Shown piece after piece: positions 24,543-48,667 of a stretch of DNA of 64,000 nucleotides. The DNA lies in the NCBI GenBank assembly GCA_943737045.1, contig CALSFV010000504.1, positions 5,001 through 69,000 of the forward strand. Reading direction: 5' to 3'. How positions within the stretch are numbered: position 1 is the first letter of the stretch; each line of letters opens with the position of its first letter. Made by a program: the position numbers and the translations under genes. Below the pieces are notes generated by a model. That model had not been told where the DNA came from. It searched no databases and saw only the letters and a list, made by a program, of their open reading frames with translations. This DNA is from Parapristionchus giblindavisi. Taxonomy: Eukaryota > Nematoda > Chromadorea > Rhabditida > Diplogasteridae.

Positions 24543-26717
24543 TTATATAGTAATACATGGTTGACGTAGAGATGGATCATTCTTCAATATATTAGCTCCT
24601 TCTTTTAATCTTTTAAATGCAGATACCATATTCTTTGGACTCTTTGGATCCAAATCAACAACCTTAATGAGTATATGAATAGATATGAATAGAGTATAGA
24701 TAGAATACCTTAGCTGAAACAGCAAACAACTTTCCACATTCAATTCGTATAACATCATTATATTCTTCATCTCTTTCATTATCTAAATTTCCTTCTTCAA
24801 TCAATCGTAGAGATATCATTATTGAACAATCTTTCAGTGTTGCAGCGAGAAAGAATCTATCAATTCATTTATTTATTTATTGCTTAGTAGATCATTCAGT
24901 ATATATACAGTACCTCTTAAGAAGAGAAACAGGAGAATCATCATGAAGGAATGATAATCCTCCTTGACTTTGCATCTTTCGACCAACCTGATTAATAATA
25001 ACTATTAGGTAGATACATTTATTATAGAATAATGGATTGATTAATACCTCAGATTGTTCTTCGGATGATAAACTATAGAATAGAGAATGAGCTTTCACTA
25101 CTCCTAATTCATCTAATTTCTGTCCTTTTAATAATTGTTGAAGAAGTGAAGAAGAAGAGTGATTGATACTTCGTCCATTCAATACATTAATCACTCCATT
25201 TAATAGATCATCTACTGTTGCTTCACCCTTAATCAATATATTATATATTATAAGAATAAAGACTAATGAATACATTAGGATACAGTATACGTTCAAGTTC
25301 ATTCCTTCCTAGATGACGTTTATTTGAATGAACAGTCTTTCCATCAACGAATATTTGAAGATTACGATGAGGATCATCGATTAAAGACTATAATATATGA
25401 ATAAATAAAGTTGATAAAGGTAATACAGTTTAGATATAGAAATAAAAATGAAACTGACTTCCAATGCGTTTCGTTGTTTCTTCAAATCATTAGAAAAGAG
25501 AGAAAGTGGACAGAAATCATACATTGTCTTATATAATGATCCATTCCCATTACATTTCTCCATCTATTATATCAATCATATCAATAATATCAATTAATAG
25601 ATACTCACTTGTAGTATACAGTTGTTACAGTATGGTATATCGAGACCCGGATGATTCTGGAAAAAAAAACATAAAAATAATAGAAATAGAAAGGAGACCA
25701 TAAAGAAATTAAATTAAAAATTACTTTTGCGGATCAAGATTATTTTCAAAAAAATCAAAAGATTCATTCGAAAATTAATATTCTTAAGTTTTCACCACAT
25801 CAATATGACAAATGTTTGTGACAAAAATTACCGGCGATAAAATTTGGAGAAATAACAGTACCTGATAATACCCTTGTTTAGGTTTAATCTCCATAGTTAT
25901 TGTTGATCTATCAGATAGAGCTATCAATCTCTTTGGAATACATGTTGCATCTAACATCTCTAGGCAAGATATTACTAATACTCCCTATAAGATATACTCA
26001 TCAATATATAATCTAAGCTACTGTTTAATGAATTTAAATAAACAAATAATTATCTATGTATCGATATGATTCAAAAAATTACATGAGATATATTAGAACG
26101 TTCCAAATTCTTACAGATCTATCTCTAAATAAATCAACTGAAGTTGCACTAAACATACATTAGGTATGGTAGATAAAGGGAGACGAGATAATGATTCAGG
26201 GAGAGATTCCAGTTCTGATATATCTTCAATCTTATCATTAAGATCAAGTGATGGAATCTGAAATATCATCATACATCGATTAGACAAAGAATAGATAATC
26301 AGTAATAATGTGTAACCTTAGCCAATTGATGAACATCTTTAATATTCATTTGTACTGTTTTTGGTTGTACAAGATATTGATCTCCTAATAGAGGTGATAT
26401 CATTCTTTCCATAAATTCTCCTACTACAACACTTTTTGTCTTCAATGATATATGACCACTCTTTCGAGTCTTTGCGAATCTCCATACTAATCTATAATTA
26501 CATATTCTCTCACTTTCATATTTTTTCGTTATGTCAAGATCTCCCAAATTAAAAAAAATGTGATAAAATGAATGATTATAATGAGTGAAGGAAGATATTG
26601 CATTAAATATAATACGTACCTGTTACCAGTTATTCGATTTTTAGCTGAAATAACTATATTAGCTCTTCCTTCTCCACGATAACAAAAGGAACGATAGAGG
26701 GAAACATCAATAATCAT
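24543..26717 (-). CDS. IPPK: Inositol-pentakisphosphate 2-kinase
   Basis: The enzyme phosphorylates InsP5 at position 2 to make phytate (InsP6). The N-terminal exon begins MIIDVSLYRSFCYRGEGRAN, where YRGEG is the family's glycine-rich nucleotide motif. It continues with RLVWRFAK, MISPLLGDQYLVQPKTVQM, TITMEIKPKQGYYQ (the EIKPK substrate motif), YCNNCILQ with paired cysteines, YDFCPLSLFSND and, near the end, LAATLKDCSIMISL and KVVDLDPKSPKN. The order and approximate length agree with IPPK. The stop is at 24543 (SLRQPCITI). The gene is transcribed in the same direction as NADK2, but with about 440 bp between them it is probably independent. Confidence 0.9.
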
Positions 26718-27813
26718 TATATCAATCTTTGATTCAGATTAATGGACATTCTAAATATTAAATGAATCAATCAATATATTATGAATCAATGAATAGAAGA
26801 CGTATGACAGTGTTATGTCTTCTTGTTCAATGATATCATGAAGAATGAATGAATGAATTGATAGAAGATATGTATGGAATGAAGTTGAAAGTAGAAGGAA
26901 GAAGCGATGATACCTTTCACAATAGATAGACTCCACCCCCCAATCAAGATGATAAGCATATAATGTCATTGAATCATTCATGATGAAGAAGAAGAATGGA
27001 TAGAAAACAGGAGATAGAGTACACAATATCATCTATTATCTATACATAAACACTAATCCAATAGTAAAGAAATATGAGAAAGAATGAAGATAATGAATGA
27101 TAATCACGTGAAATACTTTATACAAGGTTTGTTACTCCATCTCTCTCTATCTCTCTATCTATTCAATCATATGTTCCTTCTCTATTCATTCATGTATCTC
27201 ATTCTATTGTCATCATAGACAGATACACTATGGCGATGTTCATTCAACGCTTCAAAGATCAAAGATCAACGATGAATAGAAGACAGCATCATACATATTT
27301 TCAACTCTTTATAACTATTCTTTCAATCTTTCAATAATGCCGATATGGAGCCGTATTTGGATGAGTAATAAATGAATGAATAAATGAATACAAAGAATAT
27401 AATGGATTAGATAGATATAGGGATGGAATTGGCAAGAAGAAAATAGATTAGATACATGTACATGTTATGATAAGATAAGAATGAAGGACTATGATTAGAA
27501 AGGAAGAATCAATTGAAACAAATCATGATATTATATTATTATATTGAAAGAACAATCGAATGCATTATACACACTATACAATATGCTTATTATGCTTTGT
27601 AAATACTCAATCATATATATAGAATATATCTATCACCGAACTAAACAAAGGAATAAAGAAATAAGAATGAAATGAGAATGGATCAAATGATAAATACATG
27701 CAATAATAGAACTCACTGAGCTTCAAAACAATATATTATGGACAAAGACTTCTACATATGACCTATAGTAGATGGGGTAAGTATATTACAAGGAAACATT
27801 AAAAGATCAAAGA
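26718..27813. other. Intergenic region between IPPK and ACAP
   Basis: About 1.1 kb of AT-rich DNA with ATGA/ATAG-type simple repeats and a short AAAGATC tandem motif (27253-27268). The open frames here have no recognisable product. Confidence 0.5.
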
Positions 27814-30800
27814 TCAAGATCGATTGCCTGCTTTTCTAGTGATATCAGATACAACATTAGAAACAGTTTCATCCATTGGATTATTGAATTCTTCTGCGAA
27901 TTGATCTCTCATTGAATGGACTCGAAATCTGAATGAATAAATTGATGTGGATAATATATATATGAATACATACAATGTAACAATATCAGCATGAACTCTA
28001 TCAACAGCTAATTGAAGAGGAGTTAATCCATTATCATTCAATTCATTTTGATTAGATCCACGACGTAATAGTTGACATACTCCACTATAATCAATTCATT
28101 CTATTCATTATATAGAATAGATAGATACATACAGTGTCATTCCTTCTGAAGCAGCTACATGAAGAGGAGTATTACCCGAATCATCTTTTATATCTACTTT
28201 AGCTCCATTTACAAGAAGAAGTTCAGCTGCACTTATTTGACCCTACAATCAATCAATCAATCAATCAATCAATTAATCAATCACACTATAACATCACAAA
28301 ACGTCCAAAGATAATCAAGTAATTAATATAAAGCACAAATAGTTTAATAGAGTATCTATGACTCGTTAATGAATACTTACTTGTCTAATAGCACAATGTA
28401 ATGGACATTGTCCATTCTTCATTATATTCAAATCAATTCCTCTAATTATACATGATAGAATTCCTTCTAGATCACCATTTGATATTGATGAGAATAGACG
28501 ACATGTTACATCTATTACAATATATCATTAGATCTGATCTTTGATCTTTGATCTCTAATCATACCTTCATTAACATCTTTGATTTCATTTGTATTAATAG
28601 ATGAAGAAGGTTCATCCAAATGATCATCTGATGAACTACGAACAACTGAAATATAATATCCATTCATTCATCCAAATAGATGTTTTTAAATCATCCCAAT
28701 TGTTCCAATATTTGAAATTACACTACCACAAATGAATATTATTGTATCTCCAAGTGAATATCTACATTGATCTACGATATTCGATTACTTTTTATCTTTC
28801 TCCCATTCATCAACCATCATATATACATATTTCTATCATTTCTTCTTTCATAATCTTCATCCACTCTCAATCCTCTTCTCAGAGAGACATATTCAAGTAT
28901 ACATTCAATCTCATTATCATTGCTACGGTTTCCCTTGTAATATTTCCATAGCCTCGATAAATTCTTATTTATAAATATAACCTTTTCGATTATCCTTATT
29001 AGCTTGATCTAGTTGTGTACAAGTACTTGACTTCTTTATACATGGATGACAAAATCTCTTATCAACATATTTAGCCCTACAATCAAAATAATAACTTATA
29101 TCCAATGATATAATGAGTAATACTAACCGTATCCATGCTTCTCTAACTTCTCTATTAGAAGAAGGAGTAGCAGGAGGAGGAAATATATTTGATGTTGAAG
29201 GAATATGAGATAGAAATACACTGTTACACATACTATTACCCATCTAAATATTATCTATATATTCAATGATAATAGATCAATAAATGAGTTTAATGACCTG
29301 AGCAAGCATTTCTTGTGTTTCTCTATCGAATGTATCCATTGTTAGACTACGAATCTGAAAGAACTTATTCATTAGTAATGAAGATATAAATGATATAAAT
29401 AAAATAAAATGAAGGAGAATATATCGATAGATATATAGATAGACTTACTTTAGATACATGAACTCCAAATGAACGATGAAGACCAGCACATTCTATACAT
29501 AAAAGAACCTATAAGATTAGAATCAATCAATTCACTATAATACAAATGAATATGACAATCAAAATTACATGGATATTTTCAGCATAATTACGGAATAATC
29601 TTTCACTATATTATCAGGGGGATTATTCCAAATATCAATAGTTCGTGAGGCAAATGTAGAATGAGTAATTGTTGAGATAATGAAGATATACTTTTCTTAC
29701 ACAATTCAATTCATAAATAAATAATAATAATAACAAACCCCTAGATTGATCGATATCCATTTGGGATGAGGCTCTCCACAATCTCCACAATATCTAAACA
29801 CATTATAATCATTTACAATATATTCAATATTAAATATTATACTTTAACTTGAAGCAAAATGATAACTAATTCTTATAGATTACTATAACTATATATCAAT
29901 AATATTGTCATACTGGACAATATGATAATGATTACAAGAATCAATGATCAAAAATCACAATCGTAATGAATATAATGAATGAATGAATGAACCTATTAGC
30001 AGGATCGGTTCTTAATTGTTCATATAGTTTAGTAGATGGACCATTTGATGGAAGAGATATAGGAGGTTGTTGAGATGTACATGATATTGATCCATTTGAT
30101 ATTGATGAAGGTATTGAATCTACTCTTTGAGGAGCTTCTTTCTACAATTCAATCAATATCAATCACTTAAGGAAAAATAAAAAAAAGGAAAGAAGAGATC
30201 ATTCTTATTCTTATACTTCATAAAATCATTCATATCATATCATTCAGTCAACTTTCCCGCTTCCATATATCATACCCCTCAACGTTTCTTCAGCAGATGG
30301 AGAACGATCATTCCAAAACTTGGGAAAATACCAACAAAAAAGCCATTATTACTGTATGGTGTTGTACTTTAACCGTCTGCGCTCTCTCACTTTTGCGTAA
30401 TCTCTCTCTTTTGTGAATCTTTTTTCTCTATCACACCATGATTGCATTCGAAAGAGTCTCTGAGAAACACTTATATAATTCAAATTTGTAATTTTCTGCA
30501 ATACTAAAATAGATAAATGAATATAATGAATGAAATGAGTTACATGATATGATTCATGTAGATGTAGTATAGTCCTCTGTAATGCTCTCATCCATGCATT
30601 ACATTGAACCTCAGAATCAGCTTGAAGTAGATGACTTCTACAATTGATAATCTATTTGATATAGATAGATAGATAGATCATACCTTGTAGGCGTAACCAA
30701 TTCAAAACAAGCACTTCTATCAACAGAAATAGAAGCTGGTCTCACAAGACACAACATTAGATTCTCTTCCATTATAGTTGATTCTTCTATATCAGATGAA

Positions 30801-33569
30801 CGATGAGAATATAGCTTAATTGTATATCATTACAATCTTCAAATAATGCAAAATGACGCAATTATCGAATAAAGATATAAACTAGGTTTCATTGAACTTT
30901 AAAACATGAGCAAGATTACAATTATAACATGGAATTACCAATTTGGAATCTTTAATTTGAAACCATCTTCTATTCCATTTCCTCAATGCATTTGATGATC
31001 TCTTATATAGATATCCTTCCATTACTACATCTGGATCTGATGACATTCCTGATGGATTCATCAAACGATCCTATACATAGATAGATAGATGGATAGATGA
31101 ATAGATCCATATGGATTATAAGAGTATATTGATATAGATAATCAATGAGAATGAATAGATAGATTGGAATGATCTACTATAAGAGATAGAAGAAACATGA
31201 ATGGTACAGGTTAACAAGTGTTGAGTAGATGGTGAGAGAGAAAGATTATACACTTCATATATCATGATGAAGAGCTATGGGGTGAGAGATGTAGACATAG
31301 AAGGGAGAGATAGAGATAGAGGGGGCAGAGAGAGAAGGAGGGGGGAGTGATAGAGTGAGTCATAGTGAGAAAGAAGAGTAAACGATTGAGTGTGTATACT
31401 AAACTAAAAGAACGTCATACCCTGGAGAATTACATGTTCAAATTCCAAAGAGATTCCCATATGGAAAAGCAGAACTAGACTATTTCATAGAAATTAGCAA
31501 ACATCACAACTCAAAGAGGGGATGAAACACATCAGATGAGATTATAATTGCGCCTTAGAATAATGAAGAAGACAAAGATAAGAATATAATTGAATAGATT
31601 GTATTATCAATCCTTTCCAATTATATATGATTGACATTTTTTTAAACTTCTTTTACAATAAAACAAATAAAAAGTTCAAAACGATCACTAATCAAAATTT
31701 AACATCTTTATAATACTGACATGAATAATAAAGATAACTAACTGAAGTAGCAATAGAATGAATATCTTGCATCTTTCTTTCCATTTGTTTAGCAGATAAA
31801 GATAGAGAAGATATTGATTCTGCTATTGATCCTTTCTCCTATCAATTAAATATAATCAATACATTTAAAATGATGAAAAAGAAGAAGAAAGAAATTGAAT
31901 CACTGAATACGGCATTCAATTCAATCTATACCCTTCCCCTCTTCTTCCTCTCTCAATACCAACTATTAACCATATGTATCTAACATCTCCATTCATTTAT
32001 CTTTCATTTTCATATATTTCAAGATATAACTATAACATCCGATATGAAGCTCCGCCCCTTTCTGGGCGGGGATGGACACTAAACACTCTAAGACCATTTC
32101 TCATTCTTAATCGTATTCAGGGTATTTTAAACGTGAATCGCTCATTCCAAACGTCAAGATTCATTCAAAAATATGAATGTGTACAGATGTAGAAGGTATA
32201 AATATATAAACCAACCTCACTAGTCCATTCATCAAAGAAAGCATGTCCTCTATGAAAGAATAATGAGTATTCCTTGACTAATCCCCATAACTAAATCAAT
32301 ATATTGAATTAAATCAATCAATTCAATCAACTAACAGCATCAACAACAATATGATTCTTATGTGCATGAGCATTATTGATTAGTGATACATAATCAAGAG
32401 TTGTATGGGCAAAACATGTACTGACTGATGTTAGATTGTTACGTCCTTCTGCACCTATAATCATTGATTGATATGATAATGATGAATGAATGATATAATA
32501 CCTTCAGATGGTTTAGTCTTAGAAACACTTGAATTCTTAGCTAGAGCTTCATCCATACTATTACTCATTTGATCAAATCTAATTCTTCCTTCATTCACTT
32601 TATCTAATTCACTATAATCAATATGATTCATTCTAATTACAAGTCTATATCTCATATACAATTTGAACAAAGATATCTAACCGTTTAACAAATGTTTGTA
32701 ACTTTGATTGTAATTCAACAGTTGAATTCTCGAAGAATGCTTTTGATAGATGAACTGTTTGTGCATATGCTTCTATAAAAGATCAAAGATCAATCATGAC
32801 TAAGTGATTCATGATAGTGAACTAGTTGAGTATATGGATAAATGATGAATGAATGAATGAATACCTGATATAGATCTAAGTGCTGGTGAGACAAGAGCAT
32901 TTCCATTGAATGATTCATCACTTAGTTGATTAACACATACTGATAGTTTACTGTAAGATGATAAATATCAATACTATCGATTAATATTAATAGATATAAA
33001 AGAGATAGTAAAGGATCATTCATATATCAATCATTCAAATGTTTATAGTAACTGTGAATGTGTAATAAAAAACAATGAAAGAGTAAACAAACTAGAAATT
33101 AGCCACATAAGTTTGTCCCAATTCTGACATAACAGAAACCAATTTGATGATCTACAATGGATGAAGATGAATGAATGAATAAAGATAGAGAACAAAATTG
33201 AATAGTATAATACTATTAGTCATCAATACATACAAACTCATATATATATAGATATTATCTAGACTATTTTGAATATCAGATAGTTCTCAATTCTCATTTG
33301 GAGAAACAATAACAATTTTAACACATCTCGAAGAAAACCTATGTAAAAATGTCAATAAGTCTAATATATACATGAAGTTCAAATAAATGAAAAATATTAA
33401 AATCCCTACCCATGAATGACTACAATGAAAATAAGATATTTACCTCACTGATTCTTTGTTCCAATTTAGCTAAATGATTAGTATGTTGAGCTATAGAATA
33501 TCTAAATCTCGGAGAATCTTTCAATGCTTCTTCTAAATCAATATCCTCTAATGGAGATAATGTAGACAT
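27814..33569 (-). CDS. ACAP: ArfGAP with BAR/coiled-coil, ANK repeat and PH domains (ACAP/centaurin-beta)
   Basis: Domains in order: an N-terminal BAR region (MSTLSPLEDIDLEEALKDSP, FVKRELDKVNEGRIRFDQMS); a PH domain (VVMEGYLYKRSSNALRKWNRRWFQI, closing with SEVQCNAWMRALQRTI); an ArfGAP zinc finger starting YCGDCGEPHPKWISINLG and LLCIECAGLHRSFGVHVSKIRSL, where C-x2-C and C-x2-C bind zinc and the Arg of HRSFG is the catalytic-finger region; then ankyrin repeats (GNTPLHVAASEGM, NGLTPLQLAVDRVHADIVTL). This architecture defines ACAP proteins, which bend endosomal membranes and stimulate Arf6 GTP hydrolysis. The stop is at 27814 (TRKAGNRS). Several introns are longer than usual (28.65-28.96, 30.2-30.5 and 31.08-31.75 kb), but no element ends were found in them. 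Confidence 0.9.
32049..32074. repeat. Short GC-rich hairpin in an ACAP intron
   Basis: CCGCCC, a short loop, then GGGCGG forms a compact stem in very AT-rich intron sequence. It could be a remnant of a small element or chance. Confidence 0.35.
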
Positions 33570-33944
33570 TGAATATTATTGATTCAATGAATTAATAGTA
33601 GTCGTGATTGGTTTATCGTCCTTCTTCTTCTCCTTCTTCCACTCCCTTCACCCTCACACTATAATCATATTAGAATAGACAACTAAAGGAGTAATCATGG
33701 AAAGAATATTGCAAGATGAAGAAAAGATATTGATAGTCATACAAATGGACAATGAAAGAGGATAGAAAATGAATGAATGAATGAATGGATGGATATAGAG
33801 ACAAAGATGGAGAAGATGAATAGAGATAGAGTTGAAGACATTGTAATGCAATTAGATATGATAGATATATAATAGATTGAGAAAGAAAGAAATGTTGAAT
33901 AAGGATTACATTGGAAAAGAGAAAGGAAGACGTGGTAAGTGGAG

Positions 33945-34185
33945 AGAGTGAAAGGGAGAGGGGGAAGGGAGAGAAGGAGAGGGGGAAGGGAGAGAAGGAG
34001 AGGGGGAAGGGAGAGAAGGAGAGGGGGAAGGGAGAGAAGGAGAGGGAGAAGAGGACACGGGGAGAGGGAGGGTGAAAGGGAGAGGGAGTAGGGGACAGAG
34101 GGAGAGGGAGAAGGGACAGAGGGAGAGTGAGAGTGAAAGGGAGACGGAAGGGAGAGGGAGAAGTAGAGAGGGCGAGGGGATGATT
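33945..34185. repeat. Purine minisatellite, unit near GAGGGGGAAGGGAGAGAAG
   Basis: Four to five near-perfect copies of a 21-bp unit, then diverged GGGAGA-type units. The plus strand is nearly all purine with many G-runs. Confidence 0.9.
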
Positions 34186-34414
34186 GAGAAGAAAGGGCTA
34201 CTAGAGAGTTGAGATAGTAAAAGAAAAGATAGGAAAGAAGGAGTGATTGAGAGAAAGAAGGAATAGAATGAGATTGAATGAAATGACGATATGATATAAT
34301 GAGATATAGAAGATAATGAATAGAAGAAAAGATACATCATTAATATTAAAGAGAACATTGAGAAAGAAAATGATTGTGAGAACAAAACGAGTTGAAAGAG
34401 AACTGTCAGAGAGA

Positions 34415-34535
34415 TGATAGAGGGAGGGGAAGGAGAAAGGGAGAGGGAGAGAGGGGAGGGGAGAGAAGGTAGAGGGAGGGGAAGTAGAAAGGGAGAGGGA
34501 GAGAGGGGAGGGGAGAGAAGGTAGAGGGAGAGAAG
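34415..34535. repeat. Second purine minisatellite
   Basis: Two copies of a roughly 58-bp unit (GGGAGAGGGAGAGAGGGG... with GAAGGTAGAGG), separate from but related to the block at 33945. Confidence 0.85.
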
Positions 34536-34712
34536 CATTCACTGGACGCGAGCCAGTCTGAGTATACGAGAGAATTGAATGTAAAGGATAGATATATTTA
34601 TTGAATGAATGTATTCCATCATCATCTCATACAAACAATGAACAATATATGAGAATGAATGACTATTATATACATTTGATAGATATGGGAATGAATATGA
34701 CTATTATTGTAT

Positions 34713-35785
34713 CTATATATTGAGATCATCATCAGGATCAGAATCATCAAGATCATCTGCATCATCTGCTGAATAGATAACACGACCACCAACACGAACC
34801 TTCCCTTTATGTATTGATACTAGACCTTAATGAATGAATAGATTCATATGTGTATACAATAACAACGACTCCATCTACTCATATCTATCCATATTATCCA
34901 TCTATTCCATATATCATGGATACAATTGACAACAATAATATAGATGAATATATTGATATGAATGAATACCTTCTTCACTTTTAGCTGATTCAAAGGGTAA
35001 TTCCATATTTGTATTTACTTTCTTCACTTCAATCTTTTCCACTTTAATAATTTTCTCTGATTCATCATCTACTTTGTCAATCTTCTTTATTTCTTCTCTC
35101 AAACTTCCATTATCATTCATTGATACTAACGTCATTTCTTCCTCAAATATATTTAAAATATTATGTATTAACTAATAACACATTCATTCCTTACTTGAAC
35201 CAATCCATTCTTCTTAAATGTTCTCATTCTTGCTTCGACCTTTTCATCTCTTCTAATCAATATTATCGATTTATCCGATATACTCATCAATCTAGATATA
35301 GACAATTCATTAATTATTCCTCTATTTACTATTCCAATTACACAACATGATCCTATAATATATAATATTGATTGATGATTAAGTGAATAAACATACGAGT
35401 CAAATCAATAATATCTTTGATTACAGTATGATCTCCTTTCTCAATAATCATTTCATTTAAACTGGATAGAATGATAACATCTAATGATTCTTTCTTCCAT
35501 TTATCATCATCCATACTTCTCCAATCGACCCTTCAATCAATTAATAAAGTATATCATATATATTATTGATTGGTATACATTGAATATTTATTATTATTCT
35601 TCAATGATAAAGGTACTCTTCCTATTACTTTTATATTATTCTTTCCTCTTATCATTCCCAATGCAAATACTAATCCATTTACTTCATCATCATCTACAAA
35701 TACAATTCAATCGATATATCTAATTGACTACAGTAATCAACTTACGATTGATCAATGAAAACGCTCTCGAAGGAACGGCTAACAT
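34713..35785 (-). CDS. ELP5: Probable Elongator complex protein 5
   Basis: The spliced product starts MLAVPSRAFSLIN and contains NGLVFALGMIRGK, VDWRSMDDDKWKKESLDVII, LSSLNEMIIEKGDHTVIKD, IGIVNRGIINELSISRL, and an acidic end DADDLDDSDPDDDLNI. The RecA-like strand pattern and the terminal Asp-rich D-P-D-D-D-L motif are features I associate with Elp5 (DERP6/Iki1), part of the Elp4-5-6 ring needed for wobble-uridine modification of tRNA. The match rests on motif memory only. Elp6 or another RecA-like protein is the main alternative. All introns are short. Confidence 0.5.
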
Positions 35786-36195
35786 TTTTTCTTGTCTCTG
35801 TAATATAGTCCACACTTTAAATAATACTATTCATTGTAATTATTAGATATGTATATATGACGGTACTATACCAAATGTATACAATGAAATAGATAATGAT
35901 ACAACTCTTTATCAAACGTATCAAAGAAAATATCATACAAAGTTAATATTATAAATATAATGTATGAAGTGAATTATGACTCAACTGACAACAATGGATA
36001 GGAACGGATAAATTGGGTATTGATTGATTAATAAATCAAGAAAATCATGCAAAAAGATACAAAATGTATCAATAATATAGTATAAATGGTGAATGAGATT
36101 AAATAATGAATGAAGGTTGAGGATCATAGATAACCATAGTACAATCAATAAAAGGATCAATATGTTATTATTAATTGTTATAATGATTGATTGAT
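35786..36195. other. Intergenic region between ELP5 and Mi-2
   Basis: AT-rich, containing ELP5 upstream and Mi-2 downstream flanks. Nothing else seen. Confidence 0.5.
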
Positions 36196-47753
<11,558 letters not shown>

Positions 47754-48667
47754 TACAGTTATTCTACAAAGACTGAGCTAACGCAGAAAACGAGTTATTA
47801 GAATAATTATGGTATGAGCAACGTAAAAGTAGAATTTGACAGATTGAAACAATATGTTTTAATAACAATAAGGTGTGAGAAAGCGAGATATGCGCGCCAA
47901 AACGAGACTTGAACGCGTGCTACAATGGTAAGGGGAGCGGAGCGCGGGTGGGACACCAGGTGGGGGGAGTGGAGCGCGGGTGGGACATCTCGCCAAATCA
48001 ATATGGGATGTTTACTAATTTTACTTAAGGAGTAACAGAAGTATCTCTATGATCTGAATTGAACTTCAGACTTGTGTTGGGATGGTTTCTACAAGAAATA
48101 GAGCATGTCAGGTCTAATAATAATCTATGAGACAAAAATGTGGATCTCATAATTGATGATATATCTTACATTTTTTATAGACTACGAGATATTTGATATA
48201 GGCCATAATACGGTATAAAAGATTCATTGAAATACTACTGAACGGCGAAATAACAATAAACATTTTAAAGATTGGAATATGAAATTTTGAAATTCAAAAT
48301 ATACCGTATGCTCGAAAATGGCACTGGGTGTAACTGTGGGGCACGAAGCATATCTGACTGATAGTAACATTTTGTTGTTAATACACAATGCTCACGTTTT
48401 TTCTGTCTATTTCAAAATATAAATTTGTTTAAAAGCTCCATTTTATGTCCAAATAAGTAATTCCATGTAAAAGAATGATTCTGAAGTATTTGTGTTTATA
48501 TTAGTAGTGCTAGATATTCTTAAGACGAACCATTGATTGTTCTCTAAATGTAACAAATGGCACCTCTCATTTACCAATTTCTTTTCTTCTATAAATATCT
48601 TTTATTCTTCTTATCTCTTATTTCCGTTGATTTAATCGTTGAACTGTAATGGTTGATTCATTTGATA
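47754..48667. other. Divergent promoter region of Mi-2 and SSADH
   Basis: Shared upstream region of two divergently transcribed genes. Near Mi-2 it holds a GC-rich direct repeat (47929-47992), with GAGYGGAGCGCGGGTGGGAC twice about 34 bp apart. The rest is AT-rich without features. Confidence 0.55.
47929..47992. repeat. GC-rich tandem direct repeat in the Mi-2 upstream region
   Basis: Two copies of GGAGCGCGGGTGGGACA, separated so that the period is about 34 bp. They are strikingly GC-rich against an AT-rich background and about 200 bp upstream of the Mi-2 start. Confidence 0.75.

Larger units (their letters stand above)
33570..34712. other. Purine-rich intergenic region upstream of ACAP
   Basis: No supported gene. 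It is dominated by two blocks of purine minisatellite (33945-34185 and 34415-34535). The large Ser/Pro/Leu-rich minus-strand frames here (up to 210 residues) are low-complexity shadows. Confidence 0.7.

Noticed and set aside
30349..30591. Extra ACAP exon (SVSQRLFRMQSWCDREKRF)
   Set aside because: Not expected between the PH and ArfGAP domains and splice sites are not convincing; left as intron.
33906..34542. 210-residue and 113-residue Ser/Leu/Pro frames
   Set aside because: Low-complexity shadows of purine repeats with no other support.
47880..47930. B-box-like GCGTTCAAGTCTC on the minus strand upstream of Mi-2
   Set aside because: No A box at tRNA spacing and no fold; treated as chance.
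48649..48667. ATG at 48649 or a non-ATG start at 48653 for SSADH
   Set aside because: The 48649 ATG is out of frame and stops quickly; the 48653 codon is TTG. The first in-frame ATG is 48668.
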